DNA from: an uncultured Flavobacteriaceae bacterium
GTDB taxonomy: Bacteria > Bacteroidota > Bacteroidia > Flavobacteriales > Flavobacteriaceae
Assembly (NCBI GenBank): GCA_947500575.1
Contig: CANMSI010000001.1
Location: 1,054,001 to 1,118,000, forward strand
Length of the DNA stretch: 64,000 bases
Direction of reading: 5' to 3'
A program made the translations under genes and the position numbers. The notes beneath the pieces are model-generated. The model was not told the DNA's origin. It was given only the letters and a program-made list of their open reading frames with translations, and made no database searches. Each line of letters begins with the position of its first letter. Position 1 is the stretch's first letter. Shown piece after piece: positions 27,811-37,400 of this stretch.

Positions 27811-29303
27811 AAAAAGAAATAAAACAACAGCAAGGCATTGACCGTCGTGAGATGCTTAAGAAAAGTGGCTTATTCCTAGCGGCGACACCCTTCTATTTTG
27901 GGCTTAACTCTTGTATCAACACTGGCAAAAAATCCTTTGACGCTGATGTTATTGTGATCGGTGCCGGTTTATCTGGTTTAAATGCGGCTTTAATGCTTGA
28001 AGCAAATGGTTTTAAAGTTAAAATTATAGAGGCCACAAACAGATTTGGCGGTAGAGTTCATACTGCCAAAGAAAAGGATGTTCCAGGGCATCCAGAATTG
28101 GGTGCCAATGGTATAGGTGGTGGATATGCACGTCTATTAGACGTCGCTCAGAAATACAATGTGAAGATCGGGGAATACCGCCCTAGAACGGAACCTAGAA
28201 AAGGTGAGATTCTCTATGCAGTTAAAAACAACTTTATTTTACCAGATCAATGGGAGAACCACCCAGCAAATCCTCATCCTGAAGGATATAGAAAGGGCTC
28301 TCCAACCTCATCTGCCTGGTCTGTATATAGCAAACTAAATCCGTTACCAAAAAACGATCTTACCGCCTGGAGAAATTCAAAGTATGCAAAGTGGGATAGA
28401 TCCGTTTACGAAGTCCTAAAAGAAGAAGGTTTTTCGGATGAAGCTATCAAATTAGCAGTAGCCACAAATTCTAGTTATGGCGTAGATGGAAAGAGTATTT
28501 CCGTTTTGATGTACTTCCAAATTCTTAATTTCATTACCCAACAAGCAGCTTTTAATGGGCAAGGTGGTGCAGCAGTAGGGGGCAACCAACGAATTCCAGA
28601 AGCAATGGGTGCTGCATTTCAGCAAGATGTTCTATTTGAAGCGCCTGTAAAAAGTATTGCAGCGGAAGCTGATGGAGTACAAATTACCTTAACTAGTGAT
28701 AAAAAATTAAGAGCTCCTTATGTCCTTTGTACACTTCCGGCATCGGCATTAAGAAAAATTCATATGACTCCTTCTCCAGAAGGAATACAACATCAAGCTT
28801 TTCAGGAGTTGTCCTATACTCCATGTGTTCAGATACATTATATCCCTACCAAAAAATATTGGGAAGAAGACAACTTACCTCCAAGCATGTGGTGCGATAC
28901 CATTGCTGGGCGATTCATGGCTCTAAAAAATGATCCTCAAGACCCAGATAAAGTAACCAGTTGTGTTGCCTATTTAAATAGCAATGTTGCTTTGGAGATT
29001 GATAAAATGGATCAAAAAGCTGCGATAGCTGCGGTTACTAAAACATTGGAAGATATGCGCCCAAGTTTAAAAGGCGCATTGCAATTTACCTACTACTGGA
29101 CTTGGGTTAATAACCCATATGCTGGTGGCGCTTATGCCTATTGGAAACCAGGTCAAATTACGCAATTTGCAGCGCACATGGCTAAACCCAATGGAAGAAT
29201 CCATTTTGCAGGAGAGCATACTGCTATAGTGAATCGTGGTATGGAAGGTGCCATGGAATCTGGAGAACGCGCCGCCATTGAAATTATGAGTTTACTAGGG
29301 TAA
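27807..29303 (+). CDS. Tat-exported flavin amine-oxidase-like protein
   Basis: A 498-residue FAD enzyme of the monoamine-oxidase/phytoene-desaturase fold. An N-terminal twin-arginine signal (DRREMLKKSGLFL, Arg13-Arg14) is followed by a possible lipid-modified Cys36. The FAD-binding block VIVIGAGLSGLNAA (Gly52, Gly54, Gly57) and IIEATNRFGGR are intact, and the C-terminal FAGEHTAIVNRGMEGAMESG completes the FAD site. It could oxidise an amine, a pyrroline ring or a C-C bond. It is translationally coupled to the DUF1838 gene before it. A second, divergent paralogue lies at 50378. Confidence 0.85.
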   Translation: MKKEIKQQQGIDRREMLKKSGLFLAATPFYFGLNSCINTGKKSFDADVIVIGAGLSGLNAALMLEANGFKVKIIEATNRFGGRVHTAKEKDVPGHPELGANGIGGGYARLLDVAQKYNVKIGEYRPRTEPRKGEILYAVKNNFILPDQWENHPANPHPEGYRKGSPTSSAWSVYSKLNPLPKNDLTAWRNSKYAKWDRSVYEVLKEEGFSDEAIKLAVATNSSYGVDGKSISVLMYFQILNFITQQAAFNGQGGAAVGGNQRIPEAMGAAFQQDVLFEAPVKSIAAEADGVQITLTSDKKLRAPYVLCTLPASALRKIHMTPSPEGIQHQAFQELSYTPCVQIHYIPTKKYWEEDNLPPSMWCDTIAGRFMALKNDPQDPDKVTSCVAYLNSNVALEIDKMDQKAAIAAVTKTLEDMRPSLKGALQFTYYWTWVNNPYAGGAYAYWKPGQITQFAAHMAKPNGRIHFAGEHTAIVNRGMEGAMESGERAAIEIMSLLG

Positions 29304-29333
29304 GCCTAAAAAGCAAGTAGAACGCTATTATTT

Positions 29334-30329
29334 ATGGAAGCATTTCAACATAATCTAAATTTTTCTAAAGAAGATCCTGATATAAAGGGTTTTCAAGAAG
29401 TCGTTTTTAGTGTTGCTCAGCTAGAAAAATGGGTCGATTTTTTTCAAAGAATTTGTGGATGGAAATTAATTACAAAAAAAGGAAGTAGTGAAGTTTTAAA
29501 ACAACTTTGGCATCTAGATACGGAGGTGGAAATAGACGAAGCACTTTTGCAGAATCCTGGAGATCATGAAGGGTTTTTAAGGCTTGTACAATTCAAAAAT
29601 GTCTCTCAACAGCAAATTAGATCTTCTGCCCATATTTGGGATACGGGCGGGATTTTCGATATTAACCTTCGCACCCCTGATATGAAAAGCACATATCGCG
29701 AACTTCAGGCCGAAGGATGGAATGGCATCTCTGACCCCTTACGATATACCTTCGGTATTTATGATGTATCCGAAGTACTAATGAAAGGTCCTGATGGAAT
29801 TGTAATTGCTTTTATGCAACGGTATGCGCCTCCCCTAGAAGGCTTTGATCATATGAAAAAGACCAGTCGTATTTTCAATTCTTCAGTGATCGTAAAAGAC
29901 ATGAAAACATCCTATGATTTCTTCATCAATCAACTCGGGTTTGAAATGTTTTTTCAAACCCCGGGTTTGGATAGAAAAACGGGACACAACGTAATTGGTA
30001 TTCCCCCCAATGTTAATCATGAAATTACCGTACCAATAGATATTGTTAGACCAGACATAAACAATTTTGGTTCAATTGAATATATAAAGACAAATCAATT
30101 AGAAGGTAAAGATTGTGCAGCGCTAGCGAAACCACCTAACCTCGGAATTTTAATGTATCGTTTTCCCGTAAAAGATGCAGATGCCTATGCCGCAACCTTA
30201 GTGGAACGAGGATTGAAATTAACGTCTGAGGTTCATAAGGTTGCTATTCCTCCTTACGGAAATTTAAAAATTTTCTCGGTACGCTCACCTGATGGGGTTT
30301 GGATAGAGTTTGTAGAATTAGTGGATTAA
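29334..30329 (+). CDS. Two-domain VOC (glyoxalase/dioxygenase fold) protein
   Basis: A 331-residue cytoplasmic protein with two VOC modules (about 19-165 and 178-328). The C-terminal strand SPDGVWIEFVE holds the typical metal-binding Glu, while the first module ends PDGIVIAF without one, so only one metal site is likely. The closest relative in the window is the gene at 37401, sharing WD.GGI.DINLR.P and SDPL blocks. The fold includes extradiol dioxygenases, glyoxalases and epimerases; the reaction is not determined. Confidence 0.75.
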   Translation: MEAFQHNLNFSKEDPDIKGFQEVVFSVAQLEKWVDFFQRICGWKLITKKGSSEVLKQLWHLDTEVEIDEALLQNPGDHEGFLRLVQFKNVSQQQIRSSAHIWDTGGIFDINLRTPDMKSTYRELQAEGWNGISDPLRYTFGIYDVSEVLMKGPDGIVIAFMQRYAPPLEGFDHMKKTSRIFNSSVIVKDMKTSYDFFINQLGFEMFFQTPGLDRKTGHNVIGIPPNVNHEITVPIDIVRPDINNFGSIEYIKTNQLEGKDCAALAKPPNLGILMYRFPVKDADAYAATLVERGLKLTSEVHKVAIPPYGNLKIFSVRSPDGVWIEFVELVD

Positions 30330-30340
30330 TCTAAGAGATT

Positions 30341-31498
30341 TTGAAAATGAAAATACATATATTGTTAATCGCGTTCCTACTTCTATTCGTAAGTGCTTGC
30401 AAAGAATCTTCTACGAGTATGGCTAATGAGGAAGAAGCATCATACACCACTCCATTATCTAAACAACTAGTATATGCAGATGGCAGTTACCCAAAAAAAT
30501 CTTTAGAGAAAGATACCATTGTTTTAAAGGTGATGCAGACGCGAGTAAAATCCTTATCCAGTTTTCCTTCTATAGAAGAAGGTTTGGAAGAAAACATGGC
30601 CTACATGGAGAAAATGGCATTGCAAGCGCAAACCGAAGGTGACCCTCCAGATATCATATTATTTCATGAATTTCCACTAACAGGATACTCCTCCGGTACC
30701 AGACAAGAAAAACTTCCGTTTACTATAGAAGTTCCTGGACCAGAAACCGAACGTATTGGAAAAATTGCGAAGGAGTGCGATTGCTATGTTATTTTTGGAA
30801 GTTATGTTCGAGATCAAGAATGGCCCGATCATATTTTAAGTATCAATACCGTTTTAGGAAGGGATGGAAAAGTTGCAAAGACTTTTTGGAAATCAAGAAA
30901 TATTAAAAGAATTTATAAAGATCGGGAAATTACTACCACAACCATTGAAACCGTTCGGGATGCGTATCGTAAAAAGTATGGTATTGAAGAAGAGTTTCCG
31001 GTACTACAAACAGAGTTTGGCAATATTGCAGTAAGCACAGTGCAGTTTGATCCTTTCATTTATGCTGCATTTGCTATGCGCGGCACAGAAATTATGCTTC
31101 GCACGGCTACCCTGTTTGCAGAAGAAGATGTAGTGTATACGGCTTGGAGTAACGACTTCTATTCAGCTATGGCTAATTTCACCCTTCCCATAAGTACCGG
31201 ATATAATGCCGGAGAATCCGTAATTGTATCCCCAAATGGAGAAATCCTAGCCAAACATCCGAGCAAGGAAGAAGATGGTATTGTTGCAGCAAAAATTCCA
31301 ATTGCTGCCTTCAGAAAAGATCGTACAATTCCCAATTATGCTCTTGAAATGACGAAACCTGTATTTGATCAATATCAACAAGAGATTCCCATCAATCATT
31401 TGGATATGGAAAAAGAGCAATTACCCAAGACAGGAGCTGAAATGAAAACCTTAATGGATAGTATTAGTAGGTATTCACCTCCCAAAAAAGCACATTAA
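30341..31498 (+). CDS. Nitrilase-fold lipoprotein lacking the catalytic cysteine
   Basis: A 385-residue carbon-nitrogen-hydrolase-fold protein with a lipobox (FVSAC, Cys20). The catalytic Glu is present in ILFHEFPLTGYS (Glu110) and the Lys in GKVAKTFWK (Lys180). At the nucleophile position, where the family has ICYD, the sequence reads GNIAVSTVQFD, so the Cys is replaced (Val234 by alignment). No other Cys lies nearby. Ordinary amidase or nitrilase chemistry is therefore unlikely; it may bind the substrate, act by another mechanism or be structural. It sits between two VOC genes with 11- and 22-base gaps. Confidence 0.75.
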   Translation: MKMKIHILLIAFLLLFVSACKESSTSMANEEEASYTTPLSKQLVYADGSYPKKSLEKDTIVLKVMQTRVKSLSSFPSIEEGLEENMAYMEKMALQAQTEGDPPDIILFHEFPLTGYSSGTRQEKLPFTIEVPGPETERIGKIAKECDCYVIFGSYVRDQEWPDHILSINTVLGRDGKVAKTFWKSRNIKRIYKDREITTTTIETVRDAYRKKYGIEEEFPVLQTEFGNIAVSTVQFDPFIYAAFAMRGTEIMLRTATLFAEEDVVYTAWSNDFYSAMANFTLPISTGYNAGESVIVSPNGEILAKHPSKEEDGIVAAKIPIAAFRKDRTIPNYALEMTKPVFDQYQQEIPINHLDMEKEQLPKTGAEMKTLMDSISRYSPPKKAH

Positions 31499-31520
31499 TT
31501 AGAAAAATACACCGAAATTT

Positions 31521-31958
31521 ATGTCAACATTTTATAAAAGAGTAACCCTAGTTGTAGCAGATTTAGAGCGTTCCCTAAAAATTTATCGAGATATCCTAGG
31601 ATTCACGGTAAACAGTTTAGAACCTTCCGATGATGATTCTTATTCCTATCCGGTATTTCGAATTCCCACACATGCTAAAATTACCTTCGCTACTTTAGAT
31701 GGACCCGAACAAAATAGGACTATAGGCCTTACAGAAGTAAAGGGATGTGATTTACCTAAAAATGAGGGTATACATATGAATGCTTCCGTTATTAAGGTTG
31801 CGAATTTAGAAAAGGCTATGAATCAAATTAAAATATTAGGATTAAAAACTACGGAGCCTACCACTGATAGTAATGACCATTTTACATTTAGCGAACAAGC
31901 CTTTGTTGATTTTGATGGTCACCTCATTGTACTGTACGAAATCATGGAGAAAAATTAA
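31521..31958 (+). CDS. Single-domain VOC protein
   Basis: A 145-residue protein of the glyoxalase/bleomycin-resistance fold with the typical opening FYKRVTLVVADLERSLKIYRDILGF and closing VDFDGHLIVLYEI, where a His/Glu pair could bind a metal. It is too generic to assign a reaction. Methylmalonyl-CoA epimerase is also a VOC protein of this size and is otherwise missing from the window, but the sequence lacks blocks I would expect of that enzyme. It is in the plus-strand island operon, 5 bases before the DoxX-like gene. Confidence 0.75.
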   Translation: MSTFYKRVTLVVADLERSLKIYRDILGFTVNSLEPSDDDSYSYPVFRIPTHAKITFATLDGPEQNRTIGLTEVKGCDLPKNEGIHMNASVIKVANLEKAMNQIKILGLKTTEPTTDSNDHFTFSEQAFVDFDGHLIVLYEIMEKN

Positions 31959-31963
31959 GCTTT

Positions 31964-32374
31964 ATGTTACGATTACTCAACAAAATAGATGCTATCAAAG
32001 CATATGCACCTGTAGTATTGCGTATTGTGTTTCTATACTATCTAGTAACGTCCATTTCTAGTGGAATATATGCCCCTTCCTATGCTGAAAAATTTTCAGA
32101 AAACTTGGAAGGGCTTGGCTTTCCATTGCCCTTATTCTTTGCTTATCTAGGAATTTGGAGTGTCTTAATTGGGTATGCCCTGATTGTTATTGGTTATAAA
32201 GTGCGATTGGCAACCATACCACTCATCATCTATTTTGCTGTTGCATTATTAAGTTATCATGTGCCAGAAGGCCATGGTGTAAAGGAAAGTTTCTCTGCCA
32301 TTATTCTTCTATTGCTCAGCATTTTTTTGTTGCTTAATGGTGCAGGAAAACCCTCCATTGATGATGGGATCTAA
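31964..32374 (+). CDS. DoxX-like small membrane protein
   Basis: A 136-residue inner-membrane protein with four predicted helices (about 16-35, 56-75, 80-97, 106-124), consistent with the DoxX/DoxD-like family. Some members work with quinone-linked or thiosulfate/redox systems, but most are uncharacterised. It ends the plus-strand operon and converges with the MFS gene on the other strand across 32 bases. Confidence 0.6.
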   Translation: MLRLLNKIDAIKAYAPVVLRIVFLYYLVTSISSGIYAPSYAEKFSENLEGLGFPLPLFFAYLGIWSVLIGYALIVIGYKVRLATIPLIIYFAVALLSYHVPEGHGVKESFSAIILLLLSIFLLLNGAGKPSIDDGI

Positions 32375-32406
32375 CGAGAAAATCATAGTAATATGCACCT
32401 AGATGA

Positions 32407-33642
32407 TTAATTGGATAATTCAGTCGACTCGTTTGCACCTATAGGCTTAATAAAGAAGGAGATCACAAAAGCAATCATTAGTAAAACCACCACTACCCAA
32501 AAACTAGCACTATAAGATCCTGTTTGGTCAGAAATTACGCCCGTGAGCCAAGCACCAATACCCGAGCCAATTCCTTCAAATACGGAAATGATTCCGCCAA
32601 TTTTACCAGCAGATTTCACTCCAAAAGTAGTAATGATGATATAATTCAATAAGGTATATAGGCCTCCCCATCCAAGCCCAACAGCAATCAAAGACGGCCA
32701 CACCAAGCTTTCTGTATTCATTGCTATACCCACCGTACCAATGGCCATTAGCACTACCTGAATTTTAAATAATTTGTGCTCATTAATAAAATCAGTAACT
32801 ACCCCTGAGGTAAGTTTGGCAACAAGAATTATTGCAAAGAAGATACTAAACGCATTGGCCGCACCAGAAACGGAAAATCCAAGTTCTCGTAAGTACAGGA
32901 ATAGATTACTTATAATGCCCATTATGCTATAAAAGCAACAAATACCTGCAAAACAAATAGCCCAAAAAACGGGGGTTTTAATAGCTTCTTTGAATTTCAA
33001 CTCTACCAAACCTGTTTCCTCATCCGTCTTTGCCTCCTTCGTAGAATCTGCAGCTTCCTTCTTATATTTAATTGGTTTAATAAAGGCTACAATGAGTATT
33101 AGTACCACAAGTGGAATGATAGCTTCCCATTGAAATGCAGCTCGCCAACCCAAGGTCTCCAAAAGAGGTTTTCCAATTTGAGGAATAACAATACCCCCTG
33201 CAGATGTGCCTGCCAAGGCAATACCGATAGCAGTACCCCGATTTTTAGTAACACGTTGCGAAACCATTATGATAGTAGCCAAGGTACCCGCACCAGAAAC
33301 CGCAAAGGCAAATACAAAATGAATGGCGTACATATGGAAAGTAGTTTGTATTAACGAGTACAGATAATACAATACAGCAATTAATACCAACCCAATGATC
33401 ATCATCTTTTTAACGCCATACTTGTCAATTATAGCGCCTACAAAAGGCATAATAAAAGAGGCTGCGACCAAATTGACCAAATCACGAAATTTCAATTCAG
33501 ATTTTGACCAACCAAACTCGTTTAGTAGGGCTTCATCAAAAATAGTAATCCCCGAAAAGGTCATTCCATTGGTGACCATTAAAAGAAAAAAACCTAAAAC
33601 AGCTATCCCAAATAAGGCAAAAAACGATTTATTTTCATTCAT
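32407..33642 (-). CDS. MFS transporter (monocarboxylate/oxalate-formate-like)
   Basis: A 411-residue major-facilitator protein with 12 predicted helices. The loop 2-3 motif is recognisable as FVGAIIDKYGVKK (G-x3-D-R/K-x-G), repeated in the second half as TSGVVTDFINEHK. It resembles the OFA/monocarboxylate-porter branch, which carries small organic acids. It is the last gene of the seven-gene minus-strand operon that begins at 38357, overlapping its neighbour by 4 bases. It likely imports the island substrate or an acid intermediate. Confidence 0.82.
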   Translation of the reverse strand: MNENKSFFALFGIAVLGFFLLMVTNGMTFSGITIFDEALLNEFGWSKSELKFRDLVNLVAASFIMPFVGAIIDKYGVKKMMIIGLVLIAVLYYLYSLIQTTFHMYAIHFVFAFAVSGAGTLATIIMVSQRVTKNRGTAIGIALAGTSAGGIVIPQIGKPLLETLGWRAAFQWEAIIPLVVLILIVAFIKPIKYKKEAADSTKEAKTDEETGLVELKFKEAIKTPVFWAICFAGICCFYSIMGIISNLFLYLRELGFSVSGAANAFSIFFAIILVAKLTSGVVTDFINEHKLFKIQVVLMAIGTVGIAMNTESLVWPSLIAVGLGWGGLYTLLNYIIITTFGVKSAGKIGGIISVFEGIGSGIGAWLTGVISDQTGSYSASFWVVVVLLMIAFVISFFIKPIGANESTELSN

Positions 33643-34214
33643 GATTTTACATGTCTATATTGAATAGGCGTATCATATGGTGTGATTTTCACTCCATTTT
33701 TGTGCACCAATTCCATTACTTCTAATCCATCTTTGCTTAAAGTTTCAATCAAACGAAAAGTGAGACCATCTCCCATATCAGCTTCGTGATCTACGGTAAA
33801 ACTTCCATTTTTATGAAGGGTATACTCTGCCACTCCGAAGTTTCTAAATTCTAGTTCATTCCAATCTAGAATTAGCTGGGCATTATCGTTGGTAGCTTCT
33901 GCCTTAGAAATATGCAACGGAATTTGTACAGATTGCAATAAAGCTTTTGATTTACCATCGGAGCGCATATAAAATAATAGGGGTTTTAATTCTATTTCTT
34001 CCTTCCCAGGGTAGATATAATAGCTTTCCTCCAGCACATACATTCCTTCATGGTCCGGGGGCCTATTGATAATTTTATCATCACAAATATCTGTGACATG
34101 TTTTGCATAGGGGTGCAATTGTTTTCCTGCCGCAATCTCAGCATCTATCTGTGCCTGATTATCCAAAGTTCCACATAAAACATCAGCAAATTTTCTAAGA
34201 ATATGATCCATCAT
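33639..34214 (-). CDS. Conserved protein, possible calycin/CpeT-like
   Basis: A 191-residue cytoplasmic protein not firmly recognised. It has an opening like lipocalin/CpeT proteins (FADVLCGTLDNQAQ), a block DDKIINRPPDHEGMYVLEESYY, and a strand-rich C-terminal half ending ITPYDTPIQYRH. The pattern of short strands with a conserved DNQ-Q start suggests a beta-barrel binding protein, possibly a distant relative of the two clearer CpeT-like proteins nearby. It overlaps both neighbours by 4 bases, so it is tightly co-translated with a VOC protein and an MFS transporter. Confidence 0.45.
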   Translation of the reverse strand: MMDHILRKFADVLCGTLDNQAQIDAEIAAGKQLHPYAKHVTDICDDKIINRPPDHEGMYVLEESYYIYPGKEEIELKPLLFYMRSDGKSKALLQSVQIPLHISKAEATNDNAQLILDWNELEFRNFGVAEYTLHKNGSFTVDHEADMGDGLTFRLIETLSKDGLEVMELVHKNGVKITPYDTPIQYRHVKS

Positions 34215-35212
34215 AATTGTTCAAATATTTCTACATAAAGTCCATTTGGTGTTTCCAAAAGACACGCCTTGCCATTTCCTAGAATATAATCAGAAACTGT
34301 TTGTATTCCAGACAGCACTTTAATGTCTTTTTTCCGAGCATTGTCCATTACTTTTTCAATATCTCTAGTTTGAAACGTATACATTCCTAAACCTTGATTG
34401 GGAATACAACTTTGCACCCCAGTGTCGATCATATTACCATCTTTAAAGTCTAGTAATAAATAGTGATTCTGTTGTGCCTCTTTTGCATAAATCCCGCAAA
34501 AACGAAAAGGTGTACCTGTGTTAACCCCTAAAGCACCTTCATCAGCAGCTTCCCAGACCGAATCAAATAAAATATAATGCTCTAAAACATCTGTATAGAA
34601 AGCTACCTCAGCATCGGAATCTTTGGCAACAAAAGCAGAATAACCAGGTCCTCCAAAACCATCTGCAGGATCGCAAGGTGCCAACTGAGGGTAATTTACG
34701 CGTTCAATACCCACACAATGCAAATAATCTGGCCCTTGATAAATGGTTTCCAGATAATGCCCTTTGTCCCCATTGGCTCTCACAATATCACCCAGTTGCA
34801 TGGGTGCCATTGCTTTCACACCAAACTCTTGCATTCTTTTATCCATCCCTTTTGCATCCGAGGTAGGAAATCCTAATGAAAAAGATCCAGTCTCGTATGA
34901 ACTGTAGCTATTATGAATTTGCGGAGTCGCCGTTTTTAAATGAATAATTCGCAATTGAATTAAACTGGGAACCGTTGGTCTATAACAATGATATAAATCA
35001 TAATCAATACCCTCAGGGATATGCCAAAAGGAACGTTGCGTATTTTTTTCCGCTTCGGATAGCTCTATAGCATCTATATTCATTTTCATCACCTTACCAT
35101 AAAAGTGTTTATAGGTATCGAGATCCACGGTACATAAAGTAGCAGTATGTATATATCCTGTTAATGCACCTTCACCAATGCCATGCGGAATGTTTAATGA
35201 TGTTCTTTTCAT
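34211..35212 (-). CDS. Two-domain VOC protein
   Basis: A 333-residue protein with two VOC modules (about 18-160 and 186-332). The second half contains GPGYSAFVAKDSDAEVAFYTDVL and the closing ETPNGLYVEIFEQL with a metal-binding Glu candidate. It is distant from the VOC pair at 29334 and 37401, and so represents a separate subtype. The fold is that of extradiol dioxygenases and 4-hydroxyphenylpyruvate dioxygenase, but no signature of either is seen. Operon position: 16 bases after the CpeT-like lipoprotein and coupled to the next gene. Confidence 0.72.
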   Translation of the reverse strand: MKRTSLNIPHGIGEGALTGYIHTATLCTVDLDTYKHFYGKVMKMNIDAIELSEAEKNTQRSFWHIPEGIDYDLYHCYRPTVPSLIQLRIIHLKTATPQIHNSYSSYETGSFSLGFPTSDAKGMDKRMQEFGVKAMAPMQLGDIVRANGDKGHYLETIYQGPDYLHCVGIERVNYPQLAPCDPADGFGGPGYSAFVAKDSDAEVAFYTDVLEHYILFDSVWEAADEGALGVNTGTPFRFCGIYAKEAQQNHYLLLDFKDGNMIDTGVQSCIPNQGLGMYTFQTRDIEKVMDNARKKDIKVLSGIQTVSDYILGNGKACLLETPNGLYVEIFEQL

Positions 35213-35228
35213 AAGCTTTTCTTTTTTC

Positions 35229-35951
35229 TTATTGAATCCTATCTAAGTGGTGGTATTGGTAATCCGCAGCTGTGGAAATTACTTCCCCTGTAGATAGGGT
35301 GGTAATTTTATCACGATAGCTAAAGACATCCTTGCTTAGTTTTACTTGGTAGTTAAAAACTTTATCACCGAATGCACAGTCTTTGCCATTCATGTTCATA
35401 TTGTAGACATCTCCTTCTTTGGACACTATTAAATCACAAATATCTGGATAAGCACTAATTTCCTCAGCAGTTAGCTCATCTAGTATTTGCGGGTTTTTCC
35501 AGGCGCCTACATATTTCTTCTTATCCTTGAATGGCCACATTTTTACCCGAATGGTTTCCGTAGAATCGATATCTAATGTATAAATCCGTTGTCTGTAAAT
35601 ACTATCTGGCTGATGATCTCTATACTCTTCTACATACAGTACGTTTCTGCCAATATTTGGTTTGTCTAACTTGATATAATGAGACTGTATTTGCAACCAG
35701 CCATCCTTGCCAGTATCGTCTAATAACCAAACATCCTCTCCCGCATTTTTTACTTTTGTAATTTGTTTGTCATTATTGTAGGTACCAGGCCAGAATTTCA
35801 TTATTTCAGCTACATATGCTTCTGGAGTATCTACCGACTTTTCTGTTCGTTCAACTTCTTCTGTATGTTCCGTTTTCTTTTCTTCTTTACAACTGGTGAT
35901 GCATACAAACAACACTAGAATGTAAACTATGTTACTTCTTATAGCGATCAT
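35229..35951 (-). CDS. CpeT/CpcT-like lipoprotein
   Basis: A 240-residue predicted lipoprotein (CITSC, Cys21) followed by a charged linker and a CpeT/CpcT-type beta-barrel. Family-like blocks are FWPGTYNNDKQ, VLYVEEYRDHQPDSIYRQRIYTL, KKYVGAW, the Cys of CDLIV and the late GKDCAFG. In cyanobacteria CpcT/CpeT attach bilins to phycobiliproteins; a Bacteroidota cell has no phycobilisome, so a bilin- or hydrophobe-binding role outside the cytoplasm is more likely. It follows the peroxiredoxin gene by 59 bases. Confidence 0.65.
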   Translation of the reverse strand: MIAIRSNIVYILVLFVCITSCKEEKKTEHTEEVERTEKSVDTPEAYVAEIMKFWPGTYNNDKQITKVKNAGEDVWLLDDTGKDGWLQIQSHYIKLDKPNIGRNVLYVEEYRDHQPDSIYRQRIYTLDIDSTETIRVKMWPFKDKKKYVGAWKNPQILDELTAEEISAYPDICDLIVSKEGDVYNMNMNGKDCAFGDKVFNYQVKLSKDVFSYRDKITTLSTGEVISTAADYQYHHLDRIQ

Positions 35952-36010
35952 GTTTTTCTATTTTAATTACCTATTATGCTACTTCCTAAAGACGGGTATT
36001 AACCGCAATT

Positions 36011-36478
36011 TCAAAGTTTATGTAAGCTAGCTTTTATATGTTCAAAATTTGGTAACGATTTGCCATCCGTGGTTTCTGCATATCGAATGAAACCTGCTCC
36101 ATCGATTACAAAAGCAGATCGCATAGAAAAGCCCGTCATACCAACGAAATCACCCTCAAACAATACTCCATAAGCTGCACTAACAGCTCTATTAAAATCG
36201 GAACCAAGCGGAAAGTTTAAATTGTTTTCTTTCGAAAATTTATCAAGCACAAAAGGTGAATCTACCGAGACGCCCACCACGGAAGCATTTAAGGACGCAT
36301 AATCGTTCTCTTCACCGTTTGCCGTGCATAATTGTTCTGTACAAACACTTGTAAATGCCAAAGGGAAAAAGTGTAAAATCAGATTTTTACCTTTATAATC
36401 ACTTAAGGAAATTGGTTGCAAATCTGTTCCTACCAATGTAAAATCAGGTGCTTTTTCCCCAACTACTAATCCAGCCAT
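36011..36478 (-). CDS. Peroxiredoxin (AhpE/BCP-like)
   Basis: A 155-residue thiol peroxidase with the active-site PxxxTxxC block [10 protein letters not shown] (Pro39, Thr43, Cys46) and a second Cys51 that could act as resolving Cys, as in BCP/PrxQ-type enzymes. The C-terminal [11 protein letters not shown] is typical. Its position inside the island operon suggests removal of peroxide produced by the oxidases. It starts 11 bases after the stop of the DUF1838 gene before it. Confidence 0.88.
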   Translation of the reverse strand: MAGLVVGEKAPDFTLVGTDLQPISLSDYKGKNLILHFFPLAFTSVCTEQLCTANGEENDYASLNASVVGVSVDSPFVLDKFSKENNLNFPLGSDFNRAVSAAYGVLFEGDFVGMTGFSMRSAFVIDGAGFIRYAETTDGKSLPNFEHIKASLHKL

Positions 36479-36489
36479 TTTGCAATTTT

Positions 36490-37389
36490 TTATTCTTTAT
36501 TAGTCTCTTTTTCTTTTTTCTTACTTGCCATATGCTTCTTAAAGACGGTCCACGAAGTCTCGTTAGGTCGTTTATCGTCTTTAGCAGGTGGGTTCATATA
36601 CAGTGGATAACGTTCTTTTAAAATGGTTTGAATTCTTGGCCAAATTTTATCCTTATCCAAAACACTTTCACCAGTAGAATTCACTACCATAATTCCTTGT
36701 TTACTTCCCATCCCCATCCATGGCAACCATTGGGCAATACGCGACCATGAAATACTGGATGTTTTAAGATCTCGTGTTTTCGGATTTGTAATTTCCTCGG
36801 TGCTATAATAAGTATTGAATATCTCCATGGCATGGTAGGTACCTCCAATAGCTTTTTGATATTCTCCTCCTAGTGGATTATCGTAAAAAAGGGGATATTC
36901 ATACGAAGTTACCGCTACGTCTCCATATTGGCGAAAAGAGAAGGTGGCTCTATCCTTACCTTCCTCATCTTTTTCATAAATATAACTTCGTAAGCTCACG
37001 GGGTCGTTGGCAACATGCAATACCTCTACGGTTTCTCCTGTAAACGGATTATCCCAGGTATCTAAGATTTCGTTTGTTTTAGGATCTAGATACATCATAA
37101 TTTCTCTGCCAACACTGCGAAAACCTTGTCCTTTCACATCATCCTCCACGCAATCACACTGACGCACATTAATTCCTACCACATTAAAAATATGTCGATC
37201 TTTCTCACCAGGAATCCTGCTATACATTCGCCCTTCCCACATTCCATATACTGGTTTTCCTTCTTCAAGGGTATTGCACACCGTTTTCTGCAACATTTGC
37301 AGTGCTTCCAATCCTTTAAATTCTTTTTTCTGTGCCTGTATATGCATGATGCTTAACAGACCAATAAGTACTGTAATTCTAGTTTTCAT
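36490..37389 (-). CDS. DUF1838-family secreted protein (paralogue 2 of 3)
   Basis: Family signature: [13 protein letters not shown], the block [26 protein letters not shown], and a Trp-rich C-terminal part ([17 protein letters not shown]). The frame extends to an ATG at 37431, but this would overlap the upstream VOC gene; the ATG at 37389 gives a clean signal peptide ([20 protein letters not shown]) and 299 residues. Unlike paralogues 1 and 3, it uses a plain Sec signal. The C-terminus is Lys/Glu-rich. Function unknown. Confidence 0.75.
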   Translation of the reverse strand: MKTRITVLIGLLSIMHIQAQKKEFKGLEALQMLQKTVCNTLEEGKPVYGMWEGRMYSRIPGEKDRHIFNVVGINVRQCDCVEDDVKGQGFRSVGREIMMYLDPKTNEILDTWDNPFTGETVEVLHVANDPVSLRSYIYEKDEEGKDRATFSFRQYGDVAVTSYEYPLFYDNPLGGEYQKAIGGTYHAMEIFNTYYSTEEITNPKTRDLKTSSISWSRIAQWLPWMGMGSKQGIMVVNSTGESVLDKDKIWPRIQTILKERYPLYMNPPAKDDKRPNETSWTVFKKHMASKKKEKETNKE

Positions 37390-37400
37390 TTGTATCCTAT

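Noticed and set aside
31521-31958. Single-domain VOC gene as the missing methylmalonyl-CoA epimerase
   Set aside because: Right size and fold, but position in the DUF1838/VOC operon and lack of recognisable epimerase blocks do not support it.
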